Positions 1 through 8,316 of a stretch of 64,000 nt of DNA are shown here, in pieces. The DNA lies in NCBI RefSeq assembly GCF_005145045.1, contig NZ_CP039691.1, positions 1,810,001-1,874,000 of the forward strand, given 5' to 3'. The notes under the pieces were generated by a model. The model ran no database searches, was not told the DNA's origin, and saw only the letters and a list, made by a program, of their open reading frames with translations. The position numbers and the translations under genes were made by a program. Each line of letters begins with the position of its first letter. Position 1 is the stretch's first letter. The stretch is from Agrobacterium larrymoorei (lineage in GTDB: Bacteria > Pseudomonadota > Alphaproteobacteria > Rhizobiales > Rhizobiaceae).

Positions 1-996
1 GCCGGACTGTTCCAGATCGGTGTTGATCTGACGCCAGATGTTGTCGAACTCTGCGTCTACGAGGCCAGTAGGCGTTTCGAACTTGTAGAGTTCGTCGAGC
101 TGGTCGAGAATCTGACGCTTTACCTTCTGGCGGGTGATGTTGCCATACTGGCTTTCGATCTGGCCGCGAACGATTTCCTTGAGCTTTTCAGCGGATTCGA
201 GGCCGAGCTTGGTTGCCAGTTCGTCGTTGATTTCAACGTCGGCAGCGGCAGCCACTTCCTTGACGGTGATGTCGAAGGTGGCTTCCTTGCCTGCCAGTTC
301 AGCAGCCGGATATTCAGTCGGGAAGGTAACGGTGATCTGCTTCTCGTCGCCAGCCTTGACGCCGACCAGTTGGTCTTCGAAGCCCGGAATGAAGCGACCG
401 GAGCCGATAACCAGCTCTGCATCTTCAGCAGCACCGCCATCGAATGCAACGCCATCGACCTTGCCGAGATAGTTCATGGTGACGCGGTCGCCTTCAGCGG
501 CCTTGCCCTTCTTGGTCTCGTAGGTGCGGGCGCTTTCAGCGATCTTGAGGATCTGCTCGTTGATTTCGTCTTCCGAAACTTCAACGACTTCGCGCGTTAC
601 CTTGATACCGTCATTCGACTTCAGTTCGATTGCCGGGATGATTTCGTAAGCGAGGTTGAATTCGAAATCGGCTTCGGCAGACAGAATCTTTTCAGCTTCT
701 TTTTCGTCTTCCGTCATGGAGATTGCAGGCTGCGTTGCAGACTTTTCGCCACGGCTGGAGATGATTTCCGAAGGCTTGTCGCGAACGAGTTCGTTGACGA
801 GATCTGCCATGATGGACTTGCCATACATCTTCTTCAGATGAGCAGCGGGCACCTTGCCGGGGCGGAAGCCGTTAATGCGGACCTTGTCCTTGGCGTCAGC
901 GAGGCGCTCGTCCAGGCGAGCCTTCATGTCAGCGGCCGGAATGACGACCTTGATTTCGCGCTTCAGCCCTTCAGCGAGCGTTTCGATAACCTGCAT
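1..996 (-). CDS. tig: Trigger factor, C-terminus cut off by window edge
   Basis: Ribosome-associated chaperone and peptidyl-prolyl isomerase that meets nascent chains at the exit tunnel. The frame is open from the start codon to the window edge and gives 332 residues of a family usually near 450-490. The ribosome-binding signature GFRPGKVP is at residues 43-50; the FKBP-type domain should follow at about 160-245 and the C-terminal chaperone arms are incomplete. Two in-frame ATGs lie six bases apart (1002 and 996). I chose 996 because AAGG sits seven bases before it but only one base before the upstream ATG, and because MQVIETL is the usual rhizobial N-terminus. A tRNA-Leu gene lies upstream on the same strand. 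Identity is clear; only the exact start is open. Confidence 0.97.
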   Translation of the reverse strand, partial: MQVIETLAEGLKREIKVVIPAADMKARLDERLADAKDKVRINGFRPGKVPAAHLKKMYGKSIMADLVNELVRDKPSEIISSRGEKSATQPAISMTEDEKEAEKILSAEADFEFNLAYEIIPAIELKSNDGIKVTREVVEVSEDEINEQILKIAESARTYETKKGKAAEGDRVTMNYLGKVDGVAFDGGAAEDAELVIGSGRFIPGFEDQLVGVKAGDEKQITVTFPTEYPAAELAGKEATFDITVKEVAAAADVEINDELATKLGLESAEKLKEIVRGQIESQYGNITRQKVKRQILDQLDELYKFETPTGLVDAEFDNIWRQINTDLEQSG

Positions 997-1183
997 TTTC
1001 ATACCTTCACATCATGGCGGCGGTGCTCAGACAGCCGTTGGTTTACTTTCGAGCACAGCGCCGGAACCTAAATTCACCGGCCGTGGCTATAAAACTTGCA
1101 TGCACAGGCGCGTTGCGGTGCAATTGTGCCTGAGCCAGGGAAACCGTAAAGCAAAACACTTCACCCTGTTTCCCGGCGATTTA

Positions 1184-1268
1184 TGGTGCGGGTAGAGGGA
1201 CTCGAACCCCCACAACTCTCGTCGCCAGAACCTAAATCTGGTGCGTCTACCAATTCCGCCATACCCGC
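1184..1268 (-). tRNA. tRNA-Leu, anticodon UAG
   Basis: Cloverleaf on the minus strand with acceptor stem GCGGGTA/TACCCGC, encoded CCA, and a T-loop GTTCGAGTC. The anticodon stem CCAGA/TCTGG encloses the loop TTTAGGT, giving UAG, which reads CUA. A long variable arm is present between anticodon and T stems, as expected for a class II tRNA. Confidence 0.96.
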
Positions 1269-1813
1269 GCTCTTTAAATCCACATAAACAACATCTGGCA
1301 CATGAGGCCTTCCGGAGCGCGGCGTCTCTATATCATCCGTTTTCAGCAGCGCAAAGGAAAAATGAAGCCATACACGGCCTATTTCCATGGCTTCCAGACG
1401 CATACATGACAATAATGCGAATGCCGAAGCTGGAAATTCGCCAACCTCCCCTGCCCAACTCGCGAAGCGACCGAGAATCGCCTTTGGCTCAACAGGTGCC
1501 AACTTAGCCGGAGAAATATCGCAACGTCTTTAAATATGCAGGCGCATTAAACCTGGAGCGACGGCACAAGCATTACGTGCATCAACGGCATTCCATGCAT
1601 CAATCGATATAAGAATACTCACAAATCCTGCTAAAATGGCGTCGAATTATGCATTCATTAACGAAATTACACAGGATTCATCGCTTGACCTGCGTACAGC
1701 GCATAGGTGGCATCTTTCTTTGTCTGTTTTTGTTCCCGCTAAAACGATTATATTCGGGCTCAGCAAACAAGTTCAGAGCCGATCCCAAGCGGCGCTGACA
1801 GACCGAACCAAGG
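1269..1813. other. Intergenic, no gene recognised
   Basis: About 550 bases between tRNA-Leu and the first DUF1127 gene. Short frames exist but have no ribosome binding site or family resemblance. It must hold the promoter of the DUF1127 gene; I found no convincing -35/-10 pair. Confidence 0.5.
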
Positions 1814-1822
1814 ATGAAGACC

Positions 1823-1969
1823 ATGAACATTGCACGCTCGCTGAACAACTGGCGCAAGTATCGTCAGACCGTAACTGAACTTGGCCGCATGAGCGACCGC
1901 GAACTGAACGACCTCGGCATTGGCCGCAACGACATCCGTCGCGTTGCCCGCACCGCCGTCGGCATCTAA
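1823..1969 (+). CDS. DUF1127 micro-protein
   Basis: A 48-residue basic protein of the DUF1127 family. The body reads as an N-terminal SLNNWRKYRQTVTELGRMS helix followed by DRELNDLGIGRNDIRRVA, the family's hallmark. Short Arg-rich DUF1127 proteins in Agrobacterium and relatives have been linked to metabolic and phosphate-related regulation and RNA turnover; the exact role of this copy is unknown. An in-frame ATG at 1814 sits directly on the AAGGA motif, so 1823, nine bases downstream of it, is the better start. A second DUF1127 gene follows about 320 bases later on the same strand, with a terminator between them, so the two are separately transcribed. Confidence 0.9.
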   Translation: MNIARSLNNWRKYRQTVTELGRMSDRELNDLGIGRNDIRRVARTAVGI

Positions 1970-2011
1970 TATCTGACTGGCGGCAAATGCCGCCGGGTTG
2001 AGATACCTCCC

Positions 2012-2048
2012 AAAAGGCCTTGAGCTCTCGCTCTGGGCCTTTTCTTTT
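2012..2048 (+). terminator. Rho-independent terminator after first DUF1127 gene
   Basis: Stem AAAAGGCC / GGCCTTTT around a 16-base loop, followed by CTTTT. It starts about 43 bases after the stop codon. Confidence 0.75.
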
Positions 2049-2184
2049 GTCTGCTTTTCAAGCGCTTTTCGTCCGCTCTCAATCGCTCAAAAAATGCGCA
2101 ATCAATCTTAGAAGATGCAAAATTAGCCGACACATTGCACAAATGCATGGCAGTCGCTCAAAATCTGCACTCCAAATCAGGGCT

Positions 2185-2210
2185 GTCGATATGTATATAC
2201 ACATCAACAG
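2185..2210. promoter_or_regulatory. Near-perfect 26-bp palindrome, candidate operator
   Basis: Two 13-base half sites (TGTCGATATGTAT and ATACACATCAACA) match at 11 of 13 positions around a perfect TGTATATACA core. It lies about 77 bases upstream of the second DUF1127 start. The core resembles operators of GntR-type repressors (GT-N-AC core), but the cognate regulator is not in this window, so the assignment is inference. Confidence 0.45.
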
Positions 2211-2286
2211 CCGAGAGCGCAGATGACCAGCGGCCCGGCAGGCAGAATTCAAAGATCAAAACAAGTCAAAGATTGAGGAAACACCC

Positions 2287-2430
2287 ATGAACCCGCTCCG
2301 CATTGCAAAGAACTGGATCAGCTACCGTCGTACCCTTAACGAACTCGGCAGCCTCTCCAACCAGGCCCTCAGCGATATCGGCCTGACCCGTTACGACATC
2401 CGTAACGTTGCTGCCCGTTCGTTCCGCTAA
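2287..2430 (+). CDS. DUF1127 micro-protein, second copy
   Basis: A 47-residue paralogue of the gene at 1823. It has the same architecture: IAKNWISYRRTLNELGSLS, then NQALSDIGLTRYDIRNVA. A GAGGAAA ribosome binding site lies seven bases before the ATG. Compared with the first copy it keeps the WxxYRxTxxELGxLS and LxDIGLxRxDIR motifs but differs at most other positions, so this is an old duplication. It has its own terminator and a candidate palindromic operator upstream, suggesting regulation independent of the first copy. The protein is too small for an enzyme; family members are regarded as adaptor or RNA-binding-type proteins. Confidence 0.9.
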   Translation: MNPLRIAKNWISYRRTLNELGSLSNQALSDIGLTRYDIRNVAARSFR

Positions 2431-2500
2431 TCAGCGTCAAGACGTTACCCGACAGGCTGACCTCCCACGGACATCGGGTAACTGAGCGATAGGCAATTGA

Positions 2501-2523
2501 AACGGCGCCATTGGCGCCGTTTT
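2501..2523 (+). terminator. Terminator after second DUF1127 gene
   Basis: Perfect stem AACGGCGCC / GGCGCCGTT with a three-base loop, followed by TTTTC, about 70 bases after the stop codon. Confidence 0.8.
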
Positions 2524-2706
2524 CGATTCTCACTGCACCTCCATTGGCTATAGGCTTGTCGAGACCGGGTGGAAAATGTTTGGCGGTCGGCACCGCTCGT
2601 GATACTGCATCCCGCAAAACGCCTCCTGATGTGAGGCTCAAGCCAATCCAACACAGATGGTCGACCCGTTGCACATACTAGTGCCGGTTGGCGATGCGAG
2701 CGTGCG

Positions 2707-4182
2707 ATGCAAGACAAGAAGAATTCTCCCATTCACGTCATCGGCGGCGGTCTCGCCGGTTCGGAAGCTGCATGGCAGATAGCGCAGGCCGGTGTTCCCG
2801 TTATTCTGCATGAAATGCGCGGCGTGCGCGGTACGGATGCTCACAAGGGCGATGGACTTGCCGAACTCGTTTGCTCCAATTCTTTCCGTTCCGATGATGC
2901 GACCGCCAATGCCGTGGGCGTCATCCATGCGGAAATGCGCCTTGCCGGCTCACTGATCATGGCCTGCGCGGATAAGCATCAGGTTCCGGCTGGCGGTGCG
3001 CTTGCCGTGGACCGCGATGGCTTTTCCGATGCTGTTACGGCAGAACTCGAAGCGCATCCGCTCGTCACCATCGTCCGCGAGGAAGTTTCCGGCCTGCCGC
3101 CTAAGGAGTGGGGCAACACCATCATCGCGACGGGGCCTCTTACCTCGCCGGATCTCGCTTCCGCAATTCAGGCAGAGACGGGCGAAGATGCCCTCGCCTT
3201 TTTCGATGCCATCGCGCCGATCGTTCATCGCGACAGCATCAACATGGATATCTGCTGGTATCAATCGCGCTACGACAAGGTTGGCCCCGGCGGAAACGGC
3301 AAGGATTACATCAATTGCCCGATGACGCAGGAGCAGTATTACGCCTTCATCGACGCATTGATCGCCGGGGATACGGTCGGCTTCAAGGAGTGGGAAGGCA
3401 CGCCCTATTTCGATGGCTGCCTGCCAATCGAGATCATGGCCGAGCGCGGTCGCGAAACGCTGCGCCACGGCCCCATGAAGCCGATGGGCCTGACCAACGC
3501 GCATAACCCGACAGTGAAGGCTTATGCCGTGGTTCAACTGCGCCAGGACAATGCTCTGGGCACGCTTTACAACATGGTCGGCTTCCAGACGAAGCTGAAA
3601 TATGGCGCGCAGGCGGAAGTCTTCCGTATGATTCCGGGCCTCGAAAATGCGGAATTTGCGCGCCTCGGCGGCCTGCACCGCAACACCTATATCGATTCGC
3701 CACGCCTGCTCGATCCTTCGCTGAAGCTGAAGTCTCGTCCAGATATACGCTTTGCCGGGCAGATCACCGGCTGCGAAGGCTATGTGGAAAGCGCATCCAT
3801 CGGGCTTCTGACGGGCCGCTTCGCCAGCGCGGAGCAGAAGGGAGAAGCTGTCAGCCTCCCGCCAGCCACGAGCGCATTGGGCTCACTTTTGAACCACATC
3901 ACCGGCGGCCATCTCTCCACCGATGAAGAGGCGGGTAAGCGCTCGTTCCAGCCGATGAACATCAATTTCGGCCTGTTCCCGGAGCTCGCGCCAGGCTCCA
4001 TCGTCAAGCCGGAAGGCGTTAAGCGCTTTCGCGGCAAGGACAAGACCATCATGAAGCGGCAGTTGATGGCCATGCGCGCACTCAACGATTGCGCGGCATG
4101 GCTCGGCGTCGAACCGCCTGTCTTCAATCAGGTCGATGGGGAAGACGAAGGCGAAAGCGTCGTTTCGGGCTCCGCTGCCTGA
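2707..4182 (+). CDS. trmFO: Folate-dependent tRNA (uracil-5-)-methyltransferase TrmFO
   Basis: Flavoenzyme that makes ribothymidine at position 54 in the T-loop of tRNA, using methylene-tetrahydrofolate and FAD (formerly called Gid). The dinucleotide-binding loop GGGLAG is at residues 13-18. Cys56 in [10 protein letters not shown] and the cysteine of [11 protein letters not shown] correspond to the two conserved cysteines of the family, and [14 protein letters not shown] is the C-terminal FAD-contacting block. At 491 residues it is slightly longer than the roughly 435-475 typical of the family, because of an acidic tail. The last 55 bases overlap the convergent gene on the other strand. No strong Shine-Dalgarno precedes the ATG, but the protein starts right before the FAD fold, leaving little alternative. 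Confidence 0.95.
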   Translation: MQDKKNSPIHVIGGGLAGSEAAWQIAQAGVPVILHEMRGVRGTDAHKGDGLAELVCSNSFRSDDATANAVGVIHAEMRLAGSLIMACADKHQVPAGGALAVDRDGFSDAVTAELEAHPLVTIVREEVSGLPPKEWGNTIIATGPLTSPDLASAIQAETGEDALAFFDAIAPIVHRDSINMDICWYQSRYDKVGPGGNGKDYINCPMTQEQYYAFIDALIAGDTVGFKEWEGTPYFDGCLPIEIMAERGRETLRHGPMKPMGLTNAHNPTVKAYAVVQLRQDNALGTLYNMVGFQTKLKYGAQAEVFRMIPGLENAEFARLGGLHRNTYIDSPRLLDPSLKLKSRPDIRFAGQITGCEGYVESASIGLLTGRFASAEQKGEAVSLPPATSALGSLLNHITGGHLSTDEEAGKRSFQPMNINFGLFPELAPGSIVKPEGVKRFRGKDKTIMKRQLMAMRALNDCAAWLGVEPPVFNQVDGEDEGESVVSGSAA

Positions 4183-4622
4183 TCTGCCCGGGGCTCCGGC
4201 TCGGCTGCTTCCAGAAAGCTACCGAGCAACCAGAGCGACACTTCCGCAGCCTCGCCCACGGTTCTGAAGCGATATGAACCGCTATATTTCGGACTATCCG
4301 CAAAGGTGACGACGAAACCGTCACCCGTTTCCAGATGCTCGACGCGAATGCACTCGGGATCCAGCAGCATGCAGACATAATGCGACCCCATGTTGCGCAT
4401 GAAGCCCGCCTTATTGTCGTGCAAGCGCACGAACACGGCATTTCCATCCGCCGTCATATGCAGGCTTCGGATCGCCTCAATCGGAAACGCCCGGGCAAAA
4501 TCAAGAATCGCCTGCCCCGTATCGTGACGACTATCGTCATCCGAGTCGCGCCTCATGCGCCATACGTAATAGGCAAATACGCATAGCGGGATGAGGATGA
4601 TGATCCAGACCGTCAGATTCAT
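4128..4622 (-). CDS. Membrane-anchored conserved hypothetical
   Basis: A 164-residue protein with one N-terminal transmembrane helix (about residues 3-20, [19 protein letters not shown]) followed by a basic stop-transfer RMRR and a soluble domain of about 110 residues predicted to face the cytoplasm. The tail is rich in Glu, Pro and Ser. I do not recognise a catalytic motif. Its 3' end overlaps the 3' end of trmFO by 55 bases in a convergent arrangement, so antisense interference between the two transcripts is possible. The continuous frame, the sensible membrane topology and the flanking layout support a real gene; its function is unknown. Confidence 0.7.
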   Translation of the reverse strand: MNLTVWIIILIPLCVFAYYVWRMRRDSDDDSRHDTGQAILDFARAFPIEAIRSLHMTADGNAVFVRLHDNKAGFMRNMGSHYVCMLLDPECIRVEHLETGDGFVVTFADSPKYSGSYRFRTVGEAAEVSLWLLGSFLEAAEPEPRADQAAEPETTLSPSSSPST

Positions 4623-5049
4623 CGATGTCGCTCCATGGGCGGCAAGTTAGGTCACGGCGCAGATTGCACCAAAGCTAATCCCGATTCTTAAGGGCCAAGG
4701 CTTGCGTGAGCGTGGAGCGATACGATTTCGCCGACGGTTGGAAACCAAGGCTTGGCTTCACGCCCATCCGCGTCGCAGACGATCAGGAAATCAGGAATCT
4801 ATCGAGAAGATAGGCAGTTCCCGGTGCGTTTGCAGATCAAAATAATATTTCGATTTGTTATAAAAACACTGCGCTAATATCTCATTATATTCAGTACTTA
4901 CGCAGGAAACGTGAGAATGCACGCTATCAAACATAGTTGCATCCACGCTTGCGCTGCAATGATAAGTGTAATATTGTAATAACTAAGAAAACAACTTCAA
5001 TTGGCATTAAAGAATTTGCCAATTGGTTTTTAAAGTAAAAATGGAAAAA
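4623..5049. other. AT-rich leader of the accessory insert
   Basis: About 430 bases with no credible gene. From roughly 4830 onward the sequence becomes much richer in A and T than the surrounding chromosome, with runs such as AATAATATT and ATTATAAAAAC. This change marks the edge of the 5-7 kb accessory segment. Confidence 0.6.
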
Positions 5050-5928
5050 ATGGGAAATATATTATTCTCTATTACAGTAGATGATCGCCCGGATTTACTG
5101 CGGCGACAGATTGAGAATCTGAATCATTTTTGCCCCAATTCGTTCGTGTGCGTTCACTTAGCAGCCAATGCGCAGTTTACTCGTCATGAGTTGTCCACCT
5201 ATGTCAATTTAGACAACATCATCGTCAATCCGCTTTCTTACGAGGTATTGCCGAAAAAAGGGTGCCTGCATGCGCATGTGAGCAATTTTCGTTACGCAAT
5301 CGAGCAAGGTGTCGATTTCGACAAAATCCTGCTCTGCTCGCCTAATGAACTGCTCTTACGTCACGGTCTTTCCGAACATCTCGCGAAACACGCCTTGGGA
5401 ACTCAGATCGAGCTTTTCGATGCAGTCGAGACGTTCGAAAGCTGGTCGATATTCCGCGAAGAAACGCTGGCTTTCCCAGAGATCGAGAAATTCCTTTCAA
5501 CGCTTGGGCTTCCGGTATTCGCTGGAGGACAGGCCGAAGGTCAATTCTTCAAGAAGACGATTTTTCAGTCGCTGGAACGCATTTTTTTGGATAATTTTCC
5601 GCTCGCACCCTGCGGCTTTCCAAGCGAGCAGATCGTTCCCGCAACGATCGCTATGTGTTATGGCATGAACGGCGGCGATGTGGCTATGCCGATTACATTC
5701 ATCGATCATAGCTCTCACGTCCAGGTTTCTGACGAGATCGTCTCTATGATTCAGACAGGAAAAGGCGCGATTTACGCGCCTGGAAAAGCTAAGTCGCTTC
5801 GCCCCATCCATATTGGCTCCGGCGTTTTGAAGGACATCTTCGCGATTAGCTGCACTGACTCGGGCGGTTACGATCCCTGGGAAAAGCTTCACAAGCAGGC
5901 ATCAGAAGGCCGCGAGGCCATAAGTTAG
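5050..5928 (+). CDS. Hypothetical protein, possible glycosyltransferase-like (tandem paralogue 1)
   Basis: A 292-residue soluble protein without signal peptide or membrane helix. It is a clear paralogue of the next gene: shared blocks include a start ILFS..V...P...R.QIEN.N.FCP.S, then HAHVSNF, FDKI, NELL, FAGGQAEGQFF and PCGF. The arrangement (opening ILFS beta strand, a central N-P-x-S-Y-E stretch, a conserved H-x-H-V-S-N-F) recalls core-2/I-branching-type glycosyltransferases, but I see no decisive catalytic signature, so this is a fold-level guess. An upstream TTG (5023) and ATG (5041) are in frame; 5050 aligns with the paralogue's N-terminus and follows GGAAAAA. Codon and base composition are more AT-rich than neighbours, consistent with horizontal acquisition. 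Confidence 0.75.
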   Translation: MGNILFSITVDDRPDLLRRQIENLNHFCPNSFVCVHLAANAQFTRHELSTYVNLDNIIVNPLSYEVLPKKGCLHAHVSNFRYAIEQGVDFDKILLCSPNELLLRHGLSEHLAKHALGTQIELFDAVETFESWSIFREETLAFPEIEKFLSTLGLPVFAGGQAEGQFFKKTIFQSLERIFLDNFPLAPCGFPSEQIVPATIAMCYGMNGGDVAMPITFIDHSSHVQVSDEIVSMIQTGKGAIYAPGKAKSLRPIHIGSGVLKDIFAISCTDSGGYDPWEKLHKQASEGREAIS

Positions 5929-6019
5929 CTCGAGTATCGATGCAGAGCCTTGCGGCTATGCCGTTCCGTAAACTTCATCAGCATGATCCATTTTCCTGTT
6001 ACTGAATCGAACTTCTTCA

Positions 6020-6871
6020 ATGGCTGCTAAAATTCTATTTTCTTTGCCTGTACATGAAATGCCCGAAATCGTTCGGGATCAGATTGAGAATATCAATTAC
6101 TTCTGCCCCGGCTCTTATATCTGCATTCACGTCTCAGCGGGGTCCGTAGACCTGCTTGATGATTTCCGTCGGGAATGCAATTTCGAGAACGTGTTCATTA
6201 ATCCCAGCTCATATGAAACTCGGTGGAACGAAGGACTGATGCATACTCATGTCAGCAACTTTCTCCACGCATTGGAAAGAGGTGCGGTGTTCGACAAGAT
6301 TGTCATGATCTCGTCCAATGAACTCCTCGTTAAAAAGGGTCTGGCGGACCATGTTTCGCGATATGTGATGGGATGCCATACTCAGATGTATGATATGACC
6401 GCAGATTGGGGAGGCTTCCGCACAGACGTAGCAAGCGATCATCGCGTCAGAAGTTTTCTTAACAGCGTGAACTTGCCATGCTTTTTTGCCGGTCAGGCAG
6501 AGGGCCAGTTCTACAGCACCCGGATATTCTCCAGAATTGTCCGCCTCTACATTTCCCACTTCCCGATGACTCCGTGTGGGTTCAACACCGAAGAAGTCAT
6601 ACCGCCAACGGTGGCGGCCAGTCTCGCCGCGAGTGGGATCGATTTCGCGCTTCCAATCACCTTATGCGATTATTGCACAAGCGCGCTTATTACGCCCGAG
6701 CTGATCGATCAGGTTCGGCAGGGGCGCGGCTCGCTCTATGCTCGTAAAGTTCCAAGGTCCATGCGCTCGCCGCATGTGAACCTGTCCGTTCTCGATAGCG
6801 TATTCAGCGTAAAGCGTATACCGCGAAAGGATTGCGAGTTACGCCGGTATGTGAAGAGCCTCATGATCTGA
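6020..6871 (+). CDS. Hypothetical protein, possible glycosyltransferase-like (tandem paralogue 2)
   Basis: A 283-residue paralogue of the preceding gene, separated from it by 91 bases. The same blocks recur: ILFSLPVHEMPEIVRDQIEN, FCPGSYICIHVSAGS, NPSSYE, HTHVSNF, FDKIVMISSNELLV, FAGQAEGQFYS and PCGFNTEEVIPPTVA. Conservation is highest at His-containing and Asn/Glu-containing motifs, which suggests a common active site or ligand site. No ribosome binding site stands out before the ATG, but the alignment with paralogue 1 fixes the N-terminus. The pair sits between trmFO and a phytoene/squalene-synthase-like gene, a spot otherwise occupied by housekeeping genes. A role in surface polysaccharide modification is plausible but unproven. 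Confidence 0.75.
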   Translation: MAAKILFSLPVHEMPEIVRDQIENINYFCPGSYICIHVSAGSVDLLDDFRRECNFENVFINPSSYETRWNEGLMHTHVSNFLHALERGAVFDKIVMISSNELLVKKGLADHVSRYVMGCHTQMYDMTADWGGFRTDVASDHRVRSFLNSVNLPCFFAGQAEGQFYSTRIFSRIVRLYISHFPMTPCGFNTEEVIPPTVAASLAASGIDFALPITLCDYCTSALITPELIDQVRQGRGSLYARKVPRSMRSPHVNLSVLDSVFSVKRIPRKDCELRRYVKSLMI

Positions 6872-6963
6872 TACGCCAATCGCGTGGCGGAATCGCTTGA
6901 TGGAGCTACTGCATTGGTGGCGGCGCATTTGCGATACAAGTTGCGCTTGTGACTGCGGGGTTG

Positions 6964-6992
6964 GAGCGTTTCCCTGTTAAATGGAAACGCTC
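6964..6992. repeat. Intergenic palindrome GAGCGTTTCC...GGAAACGCTC
   Basis: Perfect 10-bp inverted repeat with a nine-base loop. A related palindrome occurs at 34948-34980 (TAGAGCG arms), so this is a dispersed small repeat rather than a gene-specific operator. Without a U-run it is a weak terminator at best. Confidence 0.6.
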
Positions 6993-7036
6993 TAAATTCA
7001 GTACGAGATCGACTAATTCGAAACCGATCTCAAAAT

Positions 7037-7909
7037 TTAAAAACGCTTTAGATAAGCCGCTTTAGCCAACAGCCAGTGGCGGCGTAAAAGTGGGAGCTGG
7101 ATATCGCGGTCCAGAAGCCCGGCGCCTGCGTTACGGGCTTTGCTCAGCACGGGGCCGACGAGCGCGACGGGTGTGAATGCGGGTGCCAGAGAAGTGGGAA
7201 ATGGTGACTGTCTTGCCTTGTTCAGATGATCCTGCGCGTGGGCGCAGAAAATCTCTATGACGGCCTTGATCCTGTCCTTGTCCGCACCTTCAAGGAAGCT
7301 CTCTCGATCTAGCCCGGTTGCTGCCAGCATGTCTTGCGGAACATAGACCTGACCGCGGCGGCGATGAAGGGGCATGAGAAGCAGCATGCCTGCCATGGCC
7401 TGCGCCACACCGGCATGGCCGGCCGTTTCCGCGTTACGCGCCGCGTCTTGCGGCGAAAGGACGATGCTGGCCAGCTGGATCAGGGCGGAGGCGGTTTCGC
7501 CCGCGTAACCTTCCAGCGCGTTGCGATTTTCGAACATGTCGTCGTAGAGATCGAATATCCGCGCCTCGATCATATTGATCAGCGTCTGGCGCGGTAGATT
7601 ATGTTTGGCGATGGTATCCCGAAGTGCGGCGGCTATCGGATGGCGATGGCTGTCGCCATGGGCGTTGCCTTCGAGCAAATCCCGCCACCACTGCATGCGA
7701 ACTTCGCCGGGTAGCGGCTCCCGCACCGTATCGCGAATACGGGCAATTTCGGCATTGAAAGCGTAAAGCGCTGCAAGCGAGGCACGATACTCTTCCGGTG
7801 CAAGCAGGCAGGCCAGATATCTGTCGCGATCCATGTCGCGCAGCATGTTCAGGCATGTGCCCGCATCAGCGCTTTTGTCAGCCTCGCCGCCAGCGACTTG
7901 CTCCGTCAT
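7037..7909 (-). CDS. Phytoene/squalene synthase family protein, NDUFAF6-like
   Basis: A 290-residue all-helical protein of the isoprenoid synthase (SQS/PSY) fold. The N-terminal block RDRYLACLLAPEEYRASLAAL and MQWWRDLL are typical of the branch that includes mitochondrial NDUFAF6, a complex I assembly factor. The Asp-rich prenyl-diphosphate motifs (DxxxD) of true squalene or phytoene synthases are not obvious: the first region reads RIRDTVREP and the second LYDDMFENR, so catalysis as a prenyl synthase is doubtful. It lies 14 bases downstream of the NDUFAF3-like gene and secDF on the same strand, a conserved alphaproteobacterial cluster. Function here is inferred from that context. Confidence 0.85.
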   Translation of the reverse strand: MTEQVAGGEADKSADAGTCLNMLRDMDRDRYLACLLAPEEYRASLAALYAFNAEIARIRDTVREPLPGEVRMQWWRDLLEGNAHGDSHRHPIAAALRDTIAKHNLPRQTLINMIEARIFDLYDDMFENRNALEGYAGETASALIQLASIVLSPQDAARNAETAGHAGVAQAMAGMLLLMPLHRRRGQVYVPQDMLAATGLDRESFLEGADKDRIKAVIEIFCAHAQDHLNKARQSPFPTSLAPAFTPVALVGPVLSKARNAGAGLLDRDIQLPLLRRHWLLAKAAYLKRF

Positions 7910-7923
7910 GGATAACCGTTCTT

Positions 7924-8316
7924 TCAGCCTTCGACGGCAATCAGCGCAGCGGCAACCGCCCGTGATTCCGAAAGCATGATGTTGTATGTTCTTACCGCAG
8001 CACCCGTGCTCATCGGGTCGACCGAGATGCCTGCGTCCTTCAGGGCCGCTTTCAGCTCTTTCGGAACGACCCGCATCGAGTCACCCATCCCGATCAACAG
8101 AAACTCGATGTCGGCGGCCTGTTCCAGAACCTTGGCAAAATCTTCTACGGTAAGCTTGGCGTCCTGGGTCGCGTCCCAGCCGTGAATGCCGGATGGCAGG
8201 CACAGGAGAGAGCCTCTGTGCGACATATCCGCAAAGCGAAACCCGCCATTACCATAGGCATCGATGGGCGCCCGGCCGGGAAAATGGGCCGGGCGTATCT
8301 CAATTCCGCCAGCCAT
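7924..8316 (-). CDS. Mth938-like (DUF498) protein, NDUFAF3-like
   Basis: A 130-residue single-domain protein. Recognisable blocks are YGNGGFRFADMSHRGSLLCLPSGIHGW, FLLIGMGDSM, and STGAAVRTYNIMLSESR near the C-terminus, all typical of the Mth938/DUF498 family. The mitochondrial member NDUFAF3 helps assemble the peripheral arm of complex I. The ATG overlaps the secDF stop codon by one base (TGATG), which indicates translational coupling, and the NDUFAF6-like gene follows immediately. A membrane-assembly role linked to the Sec machinery is a reasonable inference from context. No catalytic residues are known for the family. Confidence 0.9.
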   Translation of the reverse strand: MAGGIEIRPAHFPGRAPIDAYGNGGFRFADMSHRGSLLCLPSGIHGWDATQDAKLTVEDFAKVLEQAADIEFLLIGMGDSMRVVPKELKAALKDAGISVDPMSTGAAVRTYNIMLSESRAVAAALIAVEG

